Source of the DNA: Eleusine coracana subsp. coracana
Lineage: Eukaryota; Streptophyta; Magnoliopsida; Poales; Poaceae
Length of the DNA: 64,000 bases
Direction: 5' to 3'
NCBI GenBank assembly: GCA_032690845.1
Contig: CM064430.1
Coordinates: forward strand, 8,356,949-8,420,948
The notes below the pieces were generated by a model. It was not told where the DNA came from. It made no database searches and saw only the letters and a program-made list of their open reading frames with translations. This document shows, piece after piece, positions 56,160 through 64,000 of this stretch (position 1 is its first letter; each line of letters begins with the position of its first letter). A program made the position numbers and the translations under genes.

Positions 56160-57770
56160 TATCACCTTAAATGAACCCCCGAAGGCTGATGCCGATGGAT
56201 CAGCTCGAAGGGCCCCGAGACGGCCAATGCCGAAGGATGGGTTCGGAGGGCCCCGAGACAACTGATGCCGGATCTTGAGCCCGAAAGGCCCCGAAACAGT
56301 TGATGTCGAATGTTGAGCCCAAGGGGCCTCGGGATGGCTGATGCCGAATGTTGAGCCCGAAGGGCCCGAGATGGCTGATGCCGAAGGGTGAGCCCGAAGG
56401 ACCCCTCGAATGCTGATGTTGAGGGATGAATCCAAAGGGTCTTTTTTTATCATATCCCGAAGAACCAATAAGAAACGAACCCAAAGGCACATCTCGAAGG
56501 ATGACCAAGAAACGCGCCCGAAGGCACATCCTGAAGGACCAACAAAAAGCACGCCCGAAGACACATCCCGAAGGATGACCAAGAAACCGACCCGAAGGCA
56601 CATCCCATAGGATGAGCAAGAAGCTCGCCCGAAGGCACATCCCGAAGGATGACAAAAAAAACCGACCCGAAGGCACATCCTGAAGGATGAACAAGAAGCT
56701 CGCCCGAAGGCACATCTCGAAGGATGACCAAAAAACCAACCCGAAGGATGAACAAGAAGCTCGCCCGAAGGCACATTCCGAAGGATGAACAAGAAATCAG
56801 CCCGAAGGAACATCCCGAAGGATGAACAAGAAATCAGCCCGAAGGCAAATCCTGAAGGACCAACAAGAAACCGACCCGAAAGCACATCCCGAAGGATGAA
56901 CAAGAAGCACACCCGAAGGCACATCCCGAAGGATGAACAAGAAATACGTCCGAAGGAATATCCCGAAGGATGAATAAGAAATCAACCCGAAGGCACATCC
57001 CGAAGGACCAACAAGAAGCTCGCCCGAAGGCACATCCCGAAGGATGACCAAAAAAACCGACCCGAAGGCACATCCCGAAGGATGAACAAGAAGCTAGCCC
57101 GAAGGCACATCCCGAAGGATGAACAAGAAATCGACCCGAAGGATGAACAAGAAATACGTCCGAAGGAACATCCCGAAGGATGAACAAGAAATCAGCCTGA
57201 ACGCACATCCCGGAGGACGAATAAGAAACCAGTCCGAAGGCAGCTTCCGAAGGGCAACTTGGAAATATGTCGAAGGCAGATTCCGAAGGAAGACTTATAA
57301 ACGAGCCTGAATGCTAATCCCAAAGGACCACTTAAGTCGAAGGACCCCCAGACACCTGAGCCCGAAGGTAGATCCCGAAGGACAACTTAAAAACGTGCCT
57401 GAGAGCAAATTCCGAAGGAAGACTTATAAATGTGCTTAAAGGCAAATTCTGAAGGAAGACTTATAAACGTGCCCGAAGGCAAATTCCGAAAAAGACTTAT
57501 AGACGAGCCCGAAGGCGGATCCAAAGGGCCACTAGAAAAGGTGCCCGAAGGGCCTCTGAAAAAGATGCCCGAAGGCAGATACCAAAGGATCATCGAGAAA
57601 ATTGCCTGAAGGACCTTTGAAAAAGGTGTCGGAAGGGCCTCCGAAAAAGGTGCCCGAAGGCAGATACCGAAGGGCTATAAAAAAATTGCCCGAAGGACCT
57701 TCAAAAAAGGTGCCCGAAGGCACATCTCAAAGAATCATTTATAAATGAGCCTGATGGACCACTTAATCTA
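56160..57770. repeat. CCGAAGG tandem arrays
   Basis: Three successive arrays: about 46-bp units with GGCTGATGCCGAA...GAGCCCGAAGGGCC (56160-56430); about 36-39-bp units GCCCGAAGGCACATCCCGAA + GGATGAACAAGAA, some 20 copies (56460-57240); and degenerate units CGAAGGCAAATTCCGAAGGA and GTGCCCGAAGGCAGATACC (57240-57770). Stops are rare in some frames because units often keep phase, creating repetitive open frames on both strands. They lie just after the PBS in the element's own orientation. Confidence 0.88.
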
Positions 57771-57833
57771 GAGGACCCTCGGACTTTTGCTCAAAAAATT
57801 CTACTTTTGCTCACGAGACTTTTTGTATCCATT

Positions 57834-57849
57834 CCCACGGACGGCGCCA
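57834..57849 (-). other. LARD primer-binding site
   Basis: The minus strand reads TGGCGCCGTCCGTGGG two bases after the 5' LTR. TGGCGCCGT is the start of the PBS found in many grass Gypsy elements (RIRE2-like), which suggests a Gypsy partner for replication. Confidence 0.75.
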
Positions 57850-57851
57850 GC

Positions 57852-58195
57852 TATTGTAGTTACAAGAACCAACATACATATAATGGACTATGCTAACCTA
57901 AAGAGATGACAAAGCTAGAGAAGGGATACAACTAGCCAAGAAGAGAAAGAGCCGGCATCAATCAATCAGCCCCCCTCATGACCTCTAGGATCTTGTATTT
58001 ATAGAAAAGGAGAGAAGAGGGGAGTCCCTCTTCTATTCTCGATGTGTTACAAATCATCATTTTACCCTTGGTGGGGGATACAAGTACATAAATATTATTA
58101 AACTTATAATTAGATAAAAAATTATATGGATCAAATATAAGATAACTGAGCCCATAAGGAAAAACAATAGGTTTTCTTGAACCATATCTCCACCA
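57852..58195 (-). repeat. 5' LTR of LARD-like element
   Basis: It is the partner of 51772-52114; its minus-strand TATA box is at 57996-58003. The outer TG has mutated (plus strand starts TATTGTAG). Transcription from it would run leftward, away from the adjacent F-box gene. Confidence 0.9.
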
Positions 58196-58391
58196 GGTCC
58201 CACATGGCAGTGAAAGCCATCGTCTCCTCTGCGGCTCTGCCCTGAGCTGGTTGAACCGGACCAGGCAAAAGGCCGGTCTCCCATCTCGCTCTCACTCGGT
58301 CGTTCCCCACTCCTCCCCACTCTGGTGCCCCCAACCACCCACCACCAAACCCTCGCTCCGCCCGCCGCCGGGAGGGGTCCGACTGCGCTCC

Positions 58392-61085
58392 ATGTCTGAG
58401 CGGCCGCCGCCGGATCTGTTAGACGAGCTCGTGGAGGAGAACCTCCTCCGTATCCCACCCCACGACCCCGCGAGTCTCGTCCGCGCCTCCCTCGTGTGCA
58501 AGAGGTGGTGCCGCCTCGTCTCCGGCCCCGAGTTCCGCCGCCTATTCCGTGAGCGCCACCGGAGGGCCCCGGAGCTGGGAATCCTCCGCAATATCTGCAA
58601 GAAAGGTCACCTCACCACCACCCACTTCGTCCCCACCTGCTCTTTCCGCCCGCGCCGCGGCGTCGCCGACCTCCGTGGCTGGCAGGCGGTCGATTCGCGC
58701 CACGGCCGCGTCCTGCTCCACCGCCTGCCTCGTAGATTTGAAGACTTCGACGACCTTGCCCTCGCCGTTTGGAACCCCGTCACGGATGAGCGGCGGGAAC
58801 TGCCATTGCTTCCGTACCTCCGCGAGTGGAAAGCGACGGTGGTCTGCGCAGCTGCAGCGGGGAAGTGCGACCATCTTAATTGCCACCGTGGACCTTTCCT
58901 CGTGGTCGTCTTCGGCACTTACTCTACGCAGGTGTCCACCTTCGGCTACTCATCGGACTCTGATGCATGGAGTGAGGCGACCACTTTTCCGCATCGAGTT
59001 TACCTCTGTAATAAGCAGTGGGGCTTGGGCGGTGCCGTTGTGGGGAACGCTCTATACTATGTGTTCCACGGAGATTACTCAGGAATCCTGAAGTATGATT
59101 TGGCCACACGGGGAATGACTTCCATTGATCTACCACCTGCACTACCTTCACCGAAAGGTTATACCCAGGTCATGACTGCAGAGGGCGGTGAGCTGGGATG
59201 TGCTGTGTGCAATGGGACCCTGCTCCACCTGTGGTCGAGGGAGGCTGGTCCCGGCGGTGAGATGGGATGGACACGAAGCAAAGTCATTGCGCTTGAGATG
59301 CTGATCCCCACTGGTCGTCTCATTTACGAACTTGATGTAGTTGGCTCAGCGGATGGTGGTGGCGTTCTTTACGTGGGGACAAATCGTGGGTATTATTGTG
59401 CTAATTTGAAGTCAGGTCGGGTCAGGAAGCTACCAGGGATCAGCAGTGATGACGACATTGTTCCATTCCTGAGCTTCTATACTCCAGGTATAGTTTTGCT
59501 TAATTGTTAATTTCCTAATATTCTCTATCAATACTATTTGAGTAAGTAACATGAACAATGCTGGACGCCACATATAAAGCAATGATTTTTACATAATTTT
59601 TGTTACCGAAGTGGAATATTATGATTCATATGGAGCAATGTTACCTTAATATGTTCTTTTATTGCTATGGTGCGCTCTTAATGATTTTGCACAAGTTTTG
59701 TGGCTCTTAATGGTGGGAGATAATAATAAGTTGCTGGTGTTTAGTACTGACTGGTCGGATTCCTCTGTGCCTTCCAACGGTTCACTTATGACATATCTTA
59801 TACCCAGTATTACACTTAAGCATGCATGACATCGTTTATACTCATAAACATGAAGCAGCAGTGTCAGTGTCACCTCAATTTACCTCTGTAAGAAGCATTA
59901 GTCTTACCATCAAAACATTCAACTTTAAACTTGAAAGTAGCCATGCCGACTTGCTCTCCATCTATTCCCATTAGAAGTTAGTCTAGAGGTTCAGGTTTTA
60001 TCAGCATGGTTCATATTGGATAGGACACCTAGCTATCTAGTACTACCTCCAGATCTCTTTCGATGCCGTTAAGAATCATACTGAAAATTTGCACTAGCTA
60101 TGATGTGCTAATGGCATCAAAAGAAGCATGGATGAAGTACATGTGAAGAAGAATGGAAGAGGTTAGCCAGTAAGTGTCTGGATTTCTTTCCTTAAGATTG
60201 TATCTCATAGAGCATTTTGCAAAAACTATGTAAGAGGTGATGTATATGTTTGATAGTTATAAAGATGTACATTTTCAGTGTTACTCTATTTATTGTTTGA
60301 ATTCTTCTGTCATCCATGCTGGATTCATTGCAAAGTGCTTGAACTCATCGAGCTAGTTGTCTACCTGGTAGGATACTGATCTTACTTTGAGAATTATTAT
60401 AGCTGAAATCGTGATGAATTGGTGTGACATAATAAAGTGGCTTCCATACGGAACACAGATTTAAAATAAATCTAAGTTCTAGCCACAATTATTTGCATTC
60501 TGGAAAGCTTATGGCAGGAGATCTGATCAAATAATGAAATAGTAAGCAGCAGATAAATCTCACTACAAACAAAGTACATTATTCTGCATAAACTCAATTG
60601 CTCACCTCAAATATTTACCGATGTGCTACCTCTGTTTTTTTTTTTTTTTTTTTTTGACATCAGTTTGCACAAATACAGAGGTAGTGGGTGGCAATGCATC
60701 ATCTCCTACTTCAGGGCTTTGATCATGGCCATGGAGCAAAGTAATCCTATATGGAGATGGCATAGTAAATGTTTCAGTAAGATGACCTTAACAAAAATAA
60801 AAACAATCAGCAAAGCTTAAAAATAGCACTCTGGACTGGAGTAGCCCATGCTTTTAACAATATCTAGGCTCTTATTGTTTTGTATGCATCGGTAATCATG
60901 CAGAAAAGAGCTAACAGGTTGGGGGAAAAAACTTGGCCTATCATTGACATCTAAGAAATTAAGTACTGTTTGGTAGTATATATCGATACTTGGCTCATGT
61001 ATGCTCATACTTCGCATTTTGTTTTGCAGCACTGGGAGTGGCCGCAACAGATGAGGGTGCAACAGCTGGTGCTTCAAATGCATGA
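58392..61085 (+). CDS. F-box protein, paralogue 3, two exons, apparently intact
   Basis: Exon 1 (58392-59487) and exon 2 (61030-61085) join across a 1,542-bp GT-AG intron in phase 1, giving 383 aa. The F-box (residues about 8-48: LLDELVEENLLRIPPHDPAS, CKRWCRLVSGPEFRRLFRER) is followed by the same associated region as copy 1: FVPTCSFRPRR, DSRHGRVLLHRL, CDHLNCHRGPFLVVVF, GNALYYVF, GILKYDLATRGMTSIDLPP, LLHLWSREAGPGGEMGW, YELDVVGSADGGGVLYVGTN, DDDIVPFLSFYTP. Exon 2 supplies ALGVAATDEGATAGASNA. The ATG at 58392 is chosen because it directly precedes the F-box; an upstream in-frame ATG (58251) adds only leader-like residues. Predicted role: SKP1-binding substrate adaptor of an SCF ubiquitin ligase. 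A LARD LTR ends 191 bp before the ATG, so most of its ancestral promoter has been moved 6.4 kb upstream. Confidence 0.9.
59488..61029 (+). other. Intron of F-box gene 3
   Basis: Donor GTATAG and acceptor TTTTGCAG. Similar to parts of the copy 1 intron (60230-60440 against 25460-25640 and the duplicate). It contains a 22-base T run (60629-60654 region, one interruption) next to a short CTACCTCTG/CAGAGGTAG inverted repeat. Confidence 0.8.
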
Positions 61086-61343
61086 CCTGAAAGAGATCAT
61101 GTTGCTTGTGAAGGTGTTCTGAAAAATCAATGAAGTCTGGTGGTATATTGTAACATCAGATGGAAGTAATCGGCTTTTTGATGGCATAATTCTGTGATTT
61201 TGCTGCTTGCGTTTTGTTCCGTTTGGCCTTCACCCGGAGACATGCAAAGCTTTGTTCTCTTATCAGTGAACATGGTTGCTCCTGCAGCATCGTGCTCCCT
61301 ATGAGCTTCGAAACTTTAGCTTTGTGATGAGTTGGGAATCAAT

Positions 61344-61661
61344 TGTTATGTGGGGCCGGCAGTACTCCAGAAGGAATAAGATTGCCGGTACACAAGAGTA
61401 AGCCGTAAGGCTATTGCTTGCCAAGTTTAGTCGTCAGTTTAGTTCGGCCGGGATTCTCAGGTTTAGAGATAAAGTTAGTTTCTAAAAGTAGAAGTTGTAA
61501 TCGGTTTTGGTTGAGTCTATAGTCCGTTACCTCTCTACATAAGGAGAGGAGAACTATGAATAAAGGCAAGCAAGGATTATTAAACAAATCTCTCTATCTC
61601 TCTCGCCTGAATCTCTTAAGCTCCGGGGAGCATTAAGCGCGAACTCTATCTACCTACAACA
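61344..61661 (+). repeat. 5' LTR of Reina-type element (318 bp)
   Basis: It starts TGTTATGT and ends CTACAACA, inverted at the tips. TACATAAGG (61536-61544) is a TATA-like element and AATAAA (61559-61564) a poly(A) signal in the expected order. The second LTR is outside the window, so the ends rest on TG/CA and the adjacent PBS-like site. Confidence 0.75.
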
Positions 61662-61696
61662 TCTGGTATTAGTTGGCCTTGGTTTCGATCCCCACC

Positions 61697-64000
61697 ATGC
61701 CTCTGATGGACGACGCGACCAACAAGGCCGAGATGGAAGACATGACCAAGCTCATACAGGCCGTGAACGCTAAGCTGGAGTGTCTGACCACCATGGAGAC
61801 CACCATGGAGTCCAAGCTTGAAGCAATCGACAACCAGCAACGCATGCAAAATGCTGCCATCCAACGTCTTTAGCAGCAGTTTCGGTACCCATCGCCGAAC
61901 AATGATGGTTGCGGCTACAGCAGCTCCTATGATGATGGGTGCCGTCGCGACTACTTCCGTGACGCCTACGACGATGGCTGACACCGGGAACCGTACCGCA
62001 ATCGGTATGAGGATGAATGGCGCCGCCAGCCTGACCGCCCGGTCCGCCACCAGAAGTGGGATTTTCCCACATACAACGGCAAGGGCGACCCGATCTCCTT
62101 CCTCAACAAGTGTGACTCGTTCTTCTGCGCACAGCGTATTCCAGAAGAGGAGAAAGTATAGATGGCCACCCACAATCTCAATGATTCTGCCCACATCTGG
62201 TATATGCACATTGAGAAGCACGAAGGCGATTTCCTCATGTGGCGCTGCTTCGCTGAACTGCTCAACATGCGTTTCGGACCACCGCTACGCTCCAACCCGC
62301 TCGGGGAATTGGCTGCTTGTCGACGAACGGGCACTGTAGAAGAATATCAGGAGTGCTTCCTCAAACTGCTGGCACGTGCGGGACCTCTCGCAGATTCCTA
62401 GCAGATCCAGCTTTTCACGGTCGGCTTGTTGGATCCCCTCAGCATCGACGTACAACTACAGAACCCGCAAACCCTGGAATTTGTGATGAGCATGGCATGT
62501 TCGATCGAGCGCCGCAATCAGGCGGCCTTGCAGTCTTCATCATCAGCACCACGCTTCGCGGGGCGTTCCAAAGGGCTTCTTACTCTACCCTCGTCATCAG
62601 GGACTGCTTCCACGCCAACAACAGCACCGGCTGCGACCTCCACACCACCCACAAATATGACGGTCGCTGGCCGACCTATCCGCCGCCTGACGGCCGAGGA
62701 GATGGAAGAGCACCGTTGTAAGGATCAGTGCTTCAATTGCGACGAGAAGTATGTTCGTGGCCACAACAAGGTGTGCAAACGCCTGTTTTTGCTGGAGCTT
62801 ATGGATGACGACACCGAGTCACCAGATCAGGACGACGAACCCCACATCTCCATCAGTGCAATAACGGGAGTTAGCGTCGGGGAGACTATACAAATGGCCA
62901 CACACTTGGGATCATCGGTGTTGACTGCCCTCTTAGACTCGGGTTCCACACACAATTTCGTGTCAGAGGCGGCAGCGGAGGCAGCAGGTCTGAAATACAC
63001 CCCGCATTCTGGTCTGCATGTTATGGTGGCCAATGGTGAGCGTGTTCCGTGTGCTGGCATCGTGCGCGGCGTGGCGTTCTCCATCAACAATGCTCCCTTT
63101 CGAGCTGATTTCTACATCCTTCCCCTCGGCGGTTACGACGTGGTTTTGGGCACACGATGGCTAGCAACCCTTGGGCCAATATTGTGGGATTTCGGCCACC
63201 TTTATATGTCGTTCTGGCATCTCGATCGACGTATTGAGTGGCAGGGCGTGCCTGGACCTATCAAGCCCTGTCTTCTCTCATGTGAAGTTAGGGATTTGTT
63301 GCACGGTCTCCTTGAGGAATTCACTGATGTCTTTGAAGAACCGTGTGGCCTACCACCGCAACGTTTCCGCAACCACCACATACATTTGAAGCCGGGCACA
63401 CCACCAGTCGTCGTCCGCCCTTACCGATACCCGACCAATCAGAAGGATGAGCTTGAGCATCAATGCCGCCTAATGCTGGAACAAGGCCTGATCCGACGGA
63501 GCTCCTCTGCATTTTCCTTTCCTCTCCGGTGCTGCTGGTCAAGAAGACAGATGATACCTGGCATTTCTGCGTGGACTACAGGGCGTTGAATGAGTGCACT
63601 ATCAAAGACAAGTTTCCAATCCCTGTCGTCGACGAGCTGTTGGACGAGCTTCACGGGGCGACATTCTTCACCAAGCTGGATTTGTGTTCCGGCTACCACC
63701 AGGTTCGCATGCACAATGACGACATCGAGAAGACGGCATTCCGCACACACGAGGATCTATACGAGTTTCCGGTGATGCCCTTCGGCCTGTCCAATGCGCC
63801 GGCAACTTTTCAAGCGTTGATGAATGAAGTATTGCGTCCCTTCCTCTGTAAATTTGTGCTCATGTTCTTCGATGACATACTCATCTACAGCCCGTCGTGG
63901 TCAACTCACATCTGCCACTTGCACGCTATACTGGAGGTTCTACGGCATCATGAGCTCTTCGTCAAGCGTTCCAAGTGTTCCTTCGCTGAGGAAACTGTTG
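61697..64000 (+). pseudogene. Reina gag-pol, interrupted
   Basis: The ATG at 61697 follows the LTR by 35 bp. Gag is in frame 2 but carries stops at 61871, 61979, 62159 and 62399. Recognisable pieces: a coiled N-terminus, WDFPTYNGKGDPISFLNKCD, AHIWY. From 62426 the frame is open: a zinc-knuckle-like CFNCDEKYVRGHNKVC (about 62740), protease LLDSGSTHNFV (about 62930), and RT start HHIHLKPGTPPVVVRPYRYP. A frameshift at about 63510-63528 moves RT to frame 1, which stays open to the window edge with FCVDYRALN, LCSGYHQVRM, MPFGLSNAPATFQ and the catalytic FFDD (63865-63876). The element is degraded but young enough that all domains read clearly. Confidence 0.85.

Larger units (their letters stand above)
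51772..58195 (-). mobile_element. LARD-like non-coding LTR retrotransposon, complete
   Basis: Two LTRs (51772-52114 and 57852-58195) are flanked by the 5-bp target duplication GGTCC (51767-51771, 58196-58200). On the minus strand the PBS follows the right-hand LTR and a purine tract (GATGAGGGAGGAC) precedes the left-hand LTR, fixing the orientation. The 5.7-kb interior has no gag, protease, RT or integrase similarity; it consists largely of repeats rich in CCGAAGG/CCTTCGG. This is the plan of a large retrotransposon derivative (LARD; Dasheng of rice is a known example) that depends on another element's proteins. Confidence 0.88.
61344..64000 (+). mobile_element. Ty3/Gypsy element, Reina lineage (left part; runs off window)
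   Basis: The LTR (61344-61661), a PBS-like CTGGTATTAG, gag, protease and the first part of RT are present; the remainder lies beyond 64000. The short LTR and the RT sequence type (FFDDILIYS, DELLDELHGATFFTKLDL) fit the Reina group of chromoviruses. It begins 258 bp after the stop of F-box gene 3, probably within or just past its 3' UTR. Confidence 0.88.

Noticed and set aside
56142..57208. Long open frames through the CCGAAGG array on both strands as genes
   Set aside because: They are translations of the tandem repeat in several frames at once, with no domain, start context or non-repetitive sequence.
56460..57240. Array as a CRISPR locus
   Set aside because: Units are contiguous and degenerate with no constant-length unique spacers, and the DNA is a plant retroelement interior.

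Overview
This window is nuclear DNA from a grass (Poaceae). The evidence is its dense, nested LTR retrotransposons, CACTA, Helitron, hAT and PIF/Harbinger elements, GT-AG introns, a plant nuclear tRNA-Cys(GCA), and host genes of plant families: DUF569, CYSTM, type I MADS-box, and a grass-type F-box family with very GC-rich 5' ends. The species cannot be fixed from the sequence. By length most of the window is transposable element; four host genes look potentially functional and two or three more are broken.

Layout. 1-8 kb holds a Gypsy RT scrap, a SIRE-type Copia element (LTR, PBS, gag, start of protease) cut off by a CACTA end, a complete 1.15-kb CACTA derivative with TAA target duplication, and a probable minus-strand Helitron. 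8-14.3 kb is a small gene island: a DUF569 gene, tRNA-Cys, a CACTA derivative, a type I MADS-box pseudogene and an intact two-exon CYSTM gene. 14.8-22.3 kb is a Harbinger MITE, a 5.8-kb Helitron and a further MITE.

23-61 kb is an F-box cluster of three paralogues in the same orientation. Copy 1 (23.5 kb) has an open exon 1 and a long intron carrying a 385-bp tandem duplication. It is followed by a 3.5-kb Helitron. Copy 2 (31.7 kb) is a pseudogene; its last exon appears to lie 15 kb away at 48.1 kb, separated by a deleted Gypsy element (3.5-kb LTRs) and a CACTA element, and that exon is itself split by a hAT MITE. Copy 3 (58.4-61.1 kb) looks intact (two exons, about 383 aa). It is hemmed in by a 6.4-kb non-coding LARD-like LTR element ending 191 bp before its ATG and by a Reina-lineage Gypsy element starting 258 bp after its stop.

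Host genes do not form a pathway: DUF569 and CYSTM proteins are linked to plant stress or membrane biology, and the F-box proteins are predicted SCF ubiquitin-ligase adaptors. The most unusual feature is the LARD-like element at 51.8-58.2 kb, whose 5.7-kb interior has no recognisable coding domain and is saturated with CCGAAGG/CCTTCGG-containing repeats. No convincing new enzymatic system was found. The main value of the window is nested-transposon history and its effect on the F-box cluster.
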